This document shows positions 24,346 through 31,200 of a stretch of DNA of 31,200 nucleotides, one piece after another. Within the stretch, counting starts at the first letter, position 1. Each line of letters begins with the position of its first letter. Below the pieces are notes generated by a model. That model made no database searches. It was not told the origin of the DNA and worked only from the letters and a program-made list of their open reading frames with translations. The DNA comes from Dyella_B sp035690825 (GTDB taxonomy: Bacteria > Pseudomonadota > Gammaproteobacteria > Xanthomonadales > Rhodanobacteraceae), in NCBI RefSeq assembly GCF_051954575.1, contig NZ_JBQCHP010000155.1, positions 1 to 31,200 of the forward strand, read 5' to 3'. The translations under genes were made by a program, and so were the position numbers.

Positions 24346-25548
24346 TCAGGCGTGATCGGCTTCGACCGATGCGGTCGTCTTCATGTTGCGCTTCAGCAGC
24401 CACGCCAGAATAGGCGGCGTAACCATGGCCGTGAGCAGCGACATCGCCACGATGATGGCGTACATCTGATCGCTGAAAACACCCGCGGCAAGCCCAAGGC
24501 TGGCGATCACCACGCCCACTTCGCCGCGCGGCACCATGCCGAAACCGACGATGGCGGCGCTGGTGCGACCCAGCGAGAGTGCGCCCAGGAAGCCGCCGAG
24601 CAGCTTGGACACGATGGCGATCACGGTCACTACCAGCAGTGCGATCAGGGCGTCGGCATTGGCGAGTTGGTGCAGGTCGATCTTGCTGCCGGTGAGCACG
24701 AAGAAGAACGGGGTAAGCAGCGCGAGCAGCGGCTGGAACTGCTGCTCCAGCGTGTGCTGCTGGCGCGTTTCGGAGGCGATCATGCCCGCCAGAAATGCGC
24801 CGATGATGGCGGCCAGTCCAAACAGCGTGGAAACATAGGCCAACCCCAGGCACAGCCCCAGCACGATCAGCAGCGGCGAATAAGTGCTGCGAGGCTTTTC
24901 CAGCCAGGTGGAATTCCAGCGCATCACGCGCGTGCCGCCCCAGCCGATCACCGCGATGAAGCCGATCGCGCCGGCCAGCACCATCACCAGGTGCATGGGG
25001 TCGAAGCCCTCGCCGCCTTGCAACGACACCACCACGCCGAGCAGCAGCATCGCCAGGATGTCGTCGATCACGGCGGCGCCGAGGATCACCTTGCTCTCTA
25101 CGCGCTGCAATACGCCTAGCTCCTGCAGCACGCGCGCGGTGATGCCTGCGGAAGTGGCCACGAAAGCCGCGGCGACGAACAATGATTTACCCCACGCGAA
25201 ACCGCTGGCATGCGCCCAAAACCCGCCCATGCCGAATGGCACCAGCACGCCGAGCACGCCGACCAGGAAAGCGGCCTTGCCGACCTTCTTCAAATCTTCC
25301 AGCCGTGTTTCCAGGCCCACCGAGAACAGCAGCAGGACAACGCCGATTTCGGCGAGCACGTCCAGTGGGGTACCGATGGCGATCTGTTCGGGCGTGATCC
25401 AGCCCAGCACCGAAGGCCCGATCACGCAGCCGGCGGCGATTTCGCCCACCACGCCCGGCAGTTTCAGGCGTTGCGCGATTTCTGCGCCAATCTGTGCGGC
25501 AACGAACACCACGAATAGCGCAAGCAGAATCTCATTGGCGTGATGCAT
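24346..25548 (-). CDS. Kef-type cation/proton antiporter (CPA2 family)
   Basis: A 400-residue membrane protein with about 12 helices matching the Na+/H+ exchanger (CPA2) domain. Segments include KLPGVVGEIAAGCVIGPSVL near 29-48, VLLLFSVGLETRLEDLKK, ATSAGITARVLQELGVL, and the DD pair in AAVIDDILAMLLLGVVV used for ion exchange. GFGMVPRGEVGVVIASLGLA lies near the C-terminus. It ends without the TrkA-N/RCK domain found in KefB/C, so it is a short, probably unregulated form exchanging K+ or Na+ for H+. AAGGA lies before the ATG. It follows the MFS gene by 44 bp and is likely co-transcribed with it. Confidence 0.9.
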   Translation of the reverse strand: MHHANEILLALFVVFVAAQIGAEIAQRLKLPGVVGEIAAGCVIGPSVLGWITPEQIAIGTPLDVLAEIGVVLLLFSVGLETRLEDLKKVGKAAFLVGVLGVLVPFGMGGFWAHASGFAWGKSLFVAAAFVATSAGITARVLQELGVLQRVESKVILGAAVIDDILAMLLLGVVVSLQGGEGFDPMHLVMVLAGAIGFIAVIGWGGTRVMRWNSTWLEKPRSTYSPLLIVLGLCLGLAYVSTLFGLAAIIGAFLAGMIASETRQQHTLEQQFQPLLALLTPFFFVLTGSKIDLHQLANADALIALLVVTVIAIVSKLLGGFLGALSLGRTSAAIVGFGMVPRGEVGVVIASLGLAAGVFSDQMYAIIVAMSLLTAMVTPPILAWLLKRNMKTTASVEADHA

Positions 25549-25592
25549 GGTCGGGGTCCTTCGATCATGTGCATGTGCCTCATGCTACCCGC

Positions 25593-27059
25593 TCACGTCG
25601 CGGAAGACACCTCGCGGCTCGTGGGTGGCATTTTTTGCAGTCGTGCAAACACGCGGCTGGCGATGGCGGTGACCACGGCCAGCACGATCACCGTCCAGCG
25701 GAAGGCTTCCACATAAGCGGCGCTGCTCTGGCCGTGCAGCAGTACCTGCATCAGCAGGGTCGCCAGCGCAATGCCGAAGCTCATCGACAGATACTGCGTG
25801 GTGGATGCCATCGACGAGGCCATCGATGCGTGTTTGACGTCCAGGTCGGTGTAGACCAGCGTGTTCATCACCGTATACTGCATGCCCATGAAGCCGCCAT
25901 AGACGAACGCCAGCAGGACGATCAGCGCCATCGGCGTGTGCGGCCCGAGCAGCGCGAACAGGGCGATCAGCACGGCCACGATCAGCGTATTGCCCAGCAA
26001 CAGGCGCCGATAACCGAGCCGGATCAGCATGCGGTTCACGAACCATTTGGCGACGATCGAACCGAGCGCCTGCGGCACCATCATCAGGCCGGCCATCAGC
26101 GGCGACCAGCCACAGCCGACCTGCAGGAACAACACGATCAGCAGGAACATGCCGCTGACGCCCAGGCGCGTCAGCAGATTGCCCGACAGCGACACCCACA
26201 CGCTGCGTACGCGCAACAGGCGCAGGTCCGCTACCGGATGCGCCGTGCGACGGCTGTGCCACACGTAGGCCGCGCCGAATGCGATCGCAAGCAGTACCAG
26301 CAAACCCATTTCAGCCCAGCGGACGGTTTGGTCGGCCGCGTACTCCGAAGCGGTCAGCAGCAGGGCCGATGAAGCGGCGAACAGCAGAAAACCGAACAGA
26401 TCGAAGCGATGCGCAGTATCCAGCCGGTATTCGGGCATTTCGCGCTGGTTGAGCCAGATGCCGACGATGCCCACCGGCACGTTGAGCAGAAAAATCAGCC
26501 GCCAATTGGTGTACTCCACCAGCGCGCCGCCCAGTAGCGGCCCAAGCACCGAGCCGAGCAGGCCGAAGGTGGCGACCGTGCTCATCACCTGCACGAAATC
26601 GCGTTTGTCGATGGTACGCACAAGTACGTAGCGGCCCACCGGCATCAGCGCCGCGCCGCCGCAGCCTTGCAGTACGCGCGCCAGCACCAGCTCCGGCAGG
26701 GTCTGCGAGATGCCGCAGAGCAGGGAACCTATCGCGAATACGCCGATGGCCGCACCGAACACGCGGCGCGTACCGAAGCGATCGCACAGCCAGGGGCTGG
26801 CGGGAATCAGGATCGCCAGCGTCAGCACATAGCTGGTCAGCGCGCTGCGCATGTTTAGCGGTGTTTCGTGCAAGGCAATGGCGATCGCCGGCACCGCGGT
26901 GTTGACGATGGTGGAGTCCAACGCCTGCATGAAGAACGCCGCCGACACCAGCCAGATCAGGCCGCTGTAGCGTTCGCGTGAAGAAAGGGCGGGGCCGGCT
27001 GCAGTGTCCGCCGTTGCGTCGGCAGCGGTGGCGGAAGATGCGGCAGGGGAGGAAGGCAT
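25593..27059 (-). CDS. MFS drug/proton antiporter (DHA2, EmrB/QacA type)
   Basis: A 488-residue, 14-helix exporter. After a polar Ala/Thr-rich N-terminus, TM1 carries the DHA2 motif ALDSTIVNTAVPAIA. The loop motif WLCDRFGTRRVFG (motif A) follows, then RVLQGCGGAALMPVGRYVLV, and motif C-like FGLLGSVLGPLLGGALVEYTNWR. The ATG at 27059 was chosen because it gives the normal N-terminus; the frame stays open another 128 codons upstream into the divergent ligA region. No clear ribosome-binding site precedes it. A palindrome 10 bp upstream may be an operator. Likely substrates are hydrophobic drugs; the specific one is unknown. Confidence 0.9.
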   Translation of the reverse strand: MPSSPAASSATAADATADTAAGPALSSRERYSGLIWLVSAAFFMQALDSTIVNTAVPAIAIALHETPLNMRSALTSYVLTLAILIPASPWLCDRFGTRRVFGAAIGVFAIGSLLCGISQTLPELVLARVLQGCGGAALMPVGRYVLVRTIDKRDFVQVMSTVATFGLLGSVLGPLLGGALVEYTNWRLIFLLNVPVGIVGIWLNQREMPEYRLDTAHRFDLFGFLLFAASSALLLTASEYAADQTVRWAEMGLLVLLAIAFGAAYVWHSRRTAHPVADLRLLRVRSVWVSLSGNLLTRLGVSGMFLLIVLFLQVGCGWSPLMAGLMMVPQALGSIVAKWFVNRMLIRLGYRRLLLGNTLIVAVLIALFALLGPHTPMALIVLLAFVYGGFMGMQYTVMNTLVYTDLDVKHASMASSMASTTQYLSMSFGIALATLLMQVLLHGQSSAAYVEAFRWTVIVLAVVTAIASRVFARLQKMPPTSREVSSAT

Positions 27060-27068
27060 GGGCGGTAT

Positions 27069-27090
27069 GATAGCTGCTATGGCAGTTATC
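27069..27090. promoter_or_regulatory. Palindrome between MFS and ligA (operator candidate)
   Basis: Arms GATAGCTGC (27069-27077) and GCAGTTATC (27082-27090) are inverted repeats with one mismatch around TATG. It lies 10 bp upstream of the MFS start and overlaps its expected promoter or leader. Size and symmetry suit a TetR- or MarR-type repressor, though no regulator gene is adjacent. Confidence 0.4.
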
Positions 27091-27167
27091 TGGCTTAAAC
27101 GTCGCCGGCTTAGGCTCTCTCGCCCCCATGCAAGGTTGCGCCGATACCTGTGCCGGAGGGGAGGGGA

Positions 27168-29588
27168 ATGGACACACCGAATCGTTACACTTCGCGCATG
27201 AGCAAACCGTCTGCATCCGCATTGACCATCGAAGAGCGCATGCGCGACCTGCGCACGCGCATCGAACACGCCAACTATTGCTACTTCGTGCTCGATGACC
27301 CGGATATCCCCGACGCCGAGTACGACCGCCTGCTGCGCGAACTGGAAGCGTTGGAGAAGGAACATCCGGAACTGGCCACGCCTGACTCGCCCACGCGTCG
27401 CGTCGGTGCGCGGGCGACCGGCGGTTTTGCGGAAGTGCGGCATGCCTTGCCGATGCTGTCGCTGAGCAATGCCTTCGAGCAGGAAGGCGCGGACGATCGC
27501 GAACGTTATCGCGAAGTGGCGGAGTTCGAGCGCCGCATCGAGCAGGCGCTGGGGCGCAGCAAGCCGGTGTTCTCGGTGGAGCCGAAGCTGGACGGCCTAG
27601 CCATCAGCCTGCGCTATGAAGGCGGCGCATTCGTGCAGGGCGCCACGCGCGGCGACGGCGCCACCGGCGAAGACGTCACTGCCAACCTGCGCACGGTGCG
27701 CGCCATTCCGCTGCATCTGCGCGGCGACGATTGGCCGAGCGTGCTGGAGGTTCGCGGCGAAGTGATCATGCTGCACAAGGATTTCGAGGCCTTCAACGCC
27801 TACGCGCGCGAACATGGCGAAAAGCCGCTGGCCAATCCGCGCAACGGCGCGGCCGGTTCACTGCGGCAGCTCGATCCGGCGATCACCGCCAAGCGCAAGC
27901 TCAGCTTCTTTGCCTACGGCGTAGGCATGGTGGAAGGCGCGATCTTGCCGCCGTCGCATTCGGCCACGCTGCAGGCACTGCGCGAATGGGGATTTCCGGT
28001 GTCGCCGGAAGTGGACACCGCCAAGGGCTTCGAGGGCCTGATCGCCTATTACAAGCGCATCGGCGCCAAGCGCGACAAACTGCCTTACGACATCGATGGC
28101 GTCGTATACAAACTGGATGACTATGCCGGCCAGCGCGATATGGGCTTCGTCGCGCGTGCACCGCGTTGGGCGCTCGCGCACAAATTCCCCGCGCAGGAAC
28201 AGGCCACCACGGTGGAGGCGATCGAGATCCAGATCGGCCGCACCGGCGCGGCCACACCGGTGGCGCGTCTCACTGCGGTGCAGGTGGCCGGCGTCACGGT
28301 GACCAACGCCACCTTGCACAACGCCGACCAGGTGGCACGGCTCGACGTGCGTATCGGCGACACGGTGATCGTGCGCCGCGCGGGGGACGTCATTCCGGAA
28401 GTGGTACGCGTGGTACCCGACCGCCGCCCGCCCAGGACGCGTCCCTGGCACATGCCCACGCATTGCCCGGTGTGCCATTCCGCGCTGGTGCGCGAAGAAG
28501 GTGAGGCCGCCTGGCGCTGTTCGGGCGGACTGGTATGCGCCGCCCAACGCAAGGAGGCGTTGATCCATTTCGCATCGCGGCGCGCGATGGATATCGAAGG
28601 CATCGGCGAGCGCTTCGTCGATGCCCTGGTCGACTTCGGCTACGTGCATACGCCGGCCGATCTCTACAAGCTCACGCTGGACGATTTTCTCGAGATGAAG
28701 CGCCGCGCCGACGAGCGCGACGGCACCACGCCGGAAACGGTCAAGTCCGGCAAGATCGCCACCAAATGGGCGGAGAACCTGATCGAGGCGATCGAGGCCA
28801 GCAAGCACGCCACGCTCACGCGTTTCCTCTATGCCCTCGGCATCGTGCATATCGGCGAGAGCACGGCCAAGACGTTGGCGACGTGGCTTGGCCGCCTCGC
28901 ATGGGTGCGCAGCATGCCGGCGGCGATCTTGCGCGAGCTGCCGGATATCGGCGCGGAAGTCGCCGGCTCCATCGAGGCGTTCTTCAAGCAGAAGGGCAAT
29001 CGAGACGTGGTCGATGCCTTGCTGAAAGCCGGCGTCACGTTGAGCGACGAAACCGATCCCTCGCCGCGCCTGCAACAGAAGCTCAGCCTGGCCGTGCTGC
29101 TGGAGGATGCCGGCATCAACGGCATCGGCCATCGCAACGCCGAACTCCTCACGTCGCATTTTCCGACCGTCGCCAAACTGCACGGCGGCGGCATGGCGCA
29201 TTGGATCACCGCGGGTCTGGCGCAGAACGCCGCGACCAACCTCAACGAGTATCTATCCGATCCGCATCGGCTGGCCGCGTTGCAGGAGGCGGAAGCGGCC
29301 ATGCATCGCCTGCTCGATGCCATTCCTAAGCACGCCGCGGTGGAAGACCAGCCGTTGACGGGACAGACGGCGGTGCTCACCGGCACGCTGTCCAGCATGG
29401 GGCGCGACGAGGCGAAGGAAAAGCTCGAAGCACTGGGCGCGAAAGTCGCAGGAAGCGTGTCGAAGAAAACCCAGTTCGTGGTGGCGGGCGAGGCGGCCGG
29501 TTCCAAGCTCGACAAGGCGCAGGAACTTGGCGTGGATGTGTGGGACGAAGAGCGCCTGTTGGCGCTGTTCAAGCAGCACGGAGTGTGA
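27168..29588 (+). CDS. ligA: NAD-dependent DNA ligase LigA
   Basis: LigA seals nicks in replication and repair using NAD+. The 806-residue protein has domain Ia (about 17-75, YYxxDxPxxxDxEYD-like: FVLDDPDIPDAEYDRLLREL) and the adenylation site VEPKLDGLAISLRYEGGAF with Lys140. It also shows the segments ATRGDGATGEDVTANLRTV and NPRNGAAGSLRQLD, an OB fold, and a four-Cys zinc site (CPVC...WRCSGGLVC, about 428-455). HhH repeats and a C-terminal BRCT domain (LTGQTAVLTGTLSSMGRDEA to the end) complete it. The ATG at 27168 follows GAGGGGAGGGG; a later ATG at 27198 is also possible. It is divergent from the MFS gene. Confidence 0.97.
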   Translation: MDTPNRYTSRMSKPSASALTIEERMRDLRTRIEHANYCYFVLDDPDIPDAEYDRLLRELEALEKEHPELATPDSPTRRVGARATGGFAEVRHALPMLSLSNAFEQEGADDRERYREVAEFERRIEQALGRSKPVFSVEPKLDGLAISLRYEGGAFVQGATRGDGATGEDVTANLRTVRAIPLHLRGDDWPSVLEVRGEVIMLHKDFEAFNAYAREHGEKPLANPRNGAAGSLRQLDPAITAKRKLSFFAYGVGMVEGAILPPSHSATLQALREWGFPVSPEVDTAKGFEGLIAYYKRIGAKRDKLPYDIDGVVYKLDDYAGQRDMGFVARAPRWALAHKFPAQEQATTVEAIEIQIGRTGAATPVARLTAVQVAGVTVTNATLHNADQVARLDVRIGDTVIVRRAGDVIPEVVRVVPDRRPPRTRPWHMPTHCPVCHSALVREEGEAAWRCSGGLVCAAQRKEALIHFASRRAMDIEGIGERFVDALVDFGYVHTPADLYKLTLDDFLEMKRRADERDGTTPETVKSGKIATKWAENLIEAIEASKHATLTRFLYALGIVHIGESTAKTLATWLGRLAWVRSMPAAILRELPDIGAEVAGSIEAFFKQKGNRDVVDALLKAGVTLSDETDPSPRLQQKLSLAVLLEDAGINGIGHRNAELLTSHFPTVAKLHGGGMAHWITAGLAQNAATNLNEYLSDPHRLAALQEAEAAMHRLLDAIPKHAAVEDQPLTGQTAVLTGTLSSMGRDEAKEKLEALGAKVAGSVSKKTQFVVAGEAAGSKLDKAQELGVDVWDEERLLALFKQHGV

Positions 29589-29679
29589 GGCTGCCCTGGC
29601 CTCAATGTATACGCGTCACGCCGGCTTCTTGCCGCCATGACGAACATGAAGCGTGGCGGACAACGAGAACCTGACGTCT

Positions 29680-30654
29680 ATGGATGCCAATATCAGCAAC
29701 ATCACGCCTTTCCGCCAGCGTCTGCAAGGCCGCGCGAAACTCTATGAATTGATCCGCAACTTCTTCTCCGACCGCGGCGTGCTGGAAGTGGAAACGCCGA
29801 TCCTTTCCGCGGCCGGCAACACCGATCCGAACATCGAAAGCTTCAACGCGCCGTTCCATGGCCACGTCGATGCAGGTTCGCGCGAACGCTGGCTGCGCAC
29901 CTCGCCGGAATATCCGTTGAAGCGTCTGCTCGCCGATGGTGTCGGTGACTGTTACGAACTAGGGCGCGTGTTCCGCAATGGCGAAGCGGGGGAACGGCAC
30001 AATCCCGAATTCACCATGCTGGAATGGTACCGCGTCGGCTGGACGCACCGGCAGCTGATGGAAGAAGCCATCGCGCTGGTCGAAGCGGCGCTGGCGCTGG
30101 TAGGGCATCGTGTAGAGGTGGTGATCGAAGGCTATCGCCAGATCTTCCTCGACGAACTCGGCCTCGATCCGCTGCACGCGGAGATCGATGAACTGCGCAA
30201 GCCGCTGGCGCCCTACAACATCGAGCCTTCCGGCCTTACCCGCGACGATTGGCTGGATTTGCTGATCACCCACAAACTGCAGCCGGCCTTTCCGCGCGAC
30301 CGCATCACGGTGATCCACGATTACCCGGCCAGCCAGAGTGCGCTCGCACGCATCCGTCCGGGCGATCCGCCGCTGGCCGAACGCTTCGAGCTCTATCTGG
30401 GGCCTTACGAGCTGGCCAATGGCTATCACGAACTCAACGATGCGGCCGAACAGCGCGCGCGCTTCGAGCGCGACAACGCCCGTCGCCGCGAACGCGGCCT
30501 GCGCGAAATGCCGATCGACGAGCAACTGCTGGCCGTGCTCGAACGCATGCCCGATTGCGCCGGCGTGGCGATGGGCATCGAACGCTTGCTGATGTGCATG
30601 GCAGGCACCGACCGCATCGCCGATGTTTTAGCGTTTCCGTTTTCGAAGGCGTAG
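29680..30654 (+). CDS. epmA: EF-P lysine ligase EpmA (GenX/PoxA)
   Basis: EpmA is a truncated lysyl-tRNA synthetase homologue that ligates (R)-beta-lysine to elongation factor P, relieving ribosome stalling on polyprolines. The ATG at 29680 gives 324 residues, the normal length, and the usual ~30 residues before FFSDRGVLEVETP; a GTG at 29653 would add nine. Class II synthetase motifs are present: motif 2 RTSPEYPLKRLLADG...YELGRVFRNGE...NPEFTMLEWY, and motif 3 GVAMGIERLLMCM. There is no anticodon-binding domain, as expected. It lies 91 bp after ligA. Its stop codon lies inside the downstream palindromic repeat. Confidence 0.93.
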   Translation: MDANISNITPFRQRLQGRAKLYELIRNFFSDRGVLEVETPILSAAGNTDPNIESFNAPFHGHVDAGSRERWLRTSPEYPLKRLLADGVGDCYELGRVFRNGEAGERHNPEFTMLEWYRVGWTHRQLMEEAIALVEAALALVGHRVEVVIEGYRQIFLDELGLDPLHAEIDELRKPLAPYNIEPSGLTRDDWLDLLITHKLQPAFPRDRITVIHDYPASQSALARIRPGDPPLAERFELYLGPYELANGYHELNDAAEQRARFERDNARRRERGLREMPIDEQLLAVLERMPDCAGVAMGIERLLMCMAGTDRIADVLAFPFSKA

Positions 30655-30717
30655 GTTGGGGTGCAAACCCCAACTTCGGAGTGACATGGTGACGTTGGGG
30701 TTTGCCCCCCAACCTAC
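30651..30717. repeat. Nested palindromic (REP-like) element between convergent genes
   Basis: Two 24-bp arms (30651-30674 and 30694-30717) are inverted repeats with one mismatch. Each arm starts or ends with GTAGGTTGGGG or its complement and itself contains a small palindrome (GTTGGGG...CCCCAAC). The spacer is 19 bp. In RNA the arms form a long hairpin from either strand, suiting a bidirectional transcription end or mRNA stabiliser. The stop codons of both flanking genes (TAG 30652-30654 on plus; TAG at 30716-30714 on minus) fall within the arms. Confidence 0.8.
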
Positions 30718-31200
30718 CAGCGCAGCAGGATCTTCCCGATATGCGCACTGCTTTCCATCAACGCATGCGCGCGAGCCGCCTCCTGTGCGGGAAATACTTT
30801 ATGGATGATTGGACGCAGACGCTTGTCCGCAAACAGCGGCCACACGTGTTCGTATAACTTCTCGGCGATCGCGGCTTTGAATGCGATGGGCCGTCCGCGC
30901 AAGGTGGAACCGGTAATCGTCAAGCGGCGGCGCATGACCTTGCCGAAATCCAGTTCGGCCTTCATGCCACCCAACGTGGCGATGAAGACCAATCGGCCAT
31001 CGTCGGCCAAGGCGTCCAACTCGCGCGGCACGTAATCGCCGGCGACCATGTCCAGGATCACGTCCACGCCGCGATCATCCGTCCACGCTTTCACGCGCTC
31101 GACGAAATCCTCGGTACGGTAGTTGATGGCGCGCGCGCCCAGCGTTTCGCAGGCGCGGCATTTTTCATCGCTGCCGGCGGTAGCGAACACCGGATGACCC
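30714..31200 (-). CDS. Quinone oxidoreductase / zinc-less MDR alcohol dehydrogenase, N-terminus outside window
   Basis: The visible C-terminal ~161 residues belong to the medium-chain dehydrogenase superfamily, closest in character to NADPH:quinone oxidoreductase (PIG3-type). Features are FATAGSDEKCRACETLGARAINYRTEDF (end of the Rossmann nucleotide fold), GVDVILDMVAGDYVPRELDALADDGRLVFIATLGG, and a C-terminal HIGKILLRW. RRLTITGSTLRGRP is characteristic of this branch. It would reduce quinones or enones with NAD(P)H. It converges on epmA and ends inside the palindromic repeat. The start cannot be seen. Confidence 0.85.
   Translation of the reverse strand, partial: GHPVFATAGSDEKCRACETLGARAINYRTEDFVERVKAWTDDRGVDVILDMVAGDYVPRELDALADDGRLVFIATLGGMKAELDFGKVMRRRLTITGSTLRGRPIAFKAAIAEKLYEHVWPLFADKRLRPIIHKVFPAQEAARAHALMESSAHIGKILLRW

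Noticed and set aside
27858..29201. Minus-strand open frame of 447 codons opposite ligA
   Set aside because: Shadow of ligA, whose domains are continuous on the plus strand.

Overview
The window is high-GC, densely coding gammaproteobacterial DNA. A type VI secretion (T6SS) block, a divided MFS/ligA/epmA housekeeping block, GTG starts, stop/start overlaps and a GTAGGTTGGGG-type palindromic repeat suggest a Xanthomonadales member, probably Rhodanobacteraceae (Dyella/Luteibacter-like). The taxonomic placement is inference; there is no rRNA here.

1-13493: T6SS locus. A divergent vgrG (truncated by the window edge) faces tssB-tssC-tssK-tssL, then a 569-residue protein that looks like a shortened TssM (TM-TM-cytoplasmic-TM-GLYxG) ending in an OmpA peptidoglycan-binding domain, then hcp. 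After a 2.1 kb interruption come tssH (clpV) and tssE, which overlap. tssA, tssF, tssG, tssJ and a full-length tssM are not in the window.

8187-10335: the interruption is a decayed effector-immunity island. Three exported immunity-type proteins are intact (two DUF3828-like paralogues and one Tldi1-like protein). Each follows the wreck of its effector: a frameshifted CHAP/NlpC-type amidase, the C-terminal stub of a Tlde1 L,D-transpeptidase-fold effector, and the C-terminal stub of a second amidase. No intact effector remains.

13496-15870: decayed and mobile DNA. A FabH-like ketoacyl synthase pseudogene begins 2 bp after tssE. tRNA-Gly(GCC) and tRNA-Cys(GCA) follow. A 701-bp, internally deleted IS1182-like element (16-bp inverted repeats, TTGC target duplication) sits exactly in the loop of the tRNA-Cys terminator. 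A small exported Ser/Thr-rich protein follows, with its ribosome-binding site inside a hairpin.

16345-25548: membrane functions. These are a MASE1-type sensor with a divergent kinase-like end (minus), a complete overlapping tripartite RND efflux operon (outer-membrane lipoprotein, membrane-fusion lipoprotein, RND pump), the C-terminal remnant of a terpene synthase, and a Kef-type CPA2 antiporter (minus) downstream of a DHA2 MFS exporter (25593-27059, minus).

27168-31200: housekeeping. ligA (NAD-dependent DNA ligase) and epmA (EF-P lysine ligase) are followed by a nested palindromic repeat that supplies the stop codons of both epmA and a convergent quinone oxidoreductase, which is truncated by the window end.
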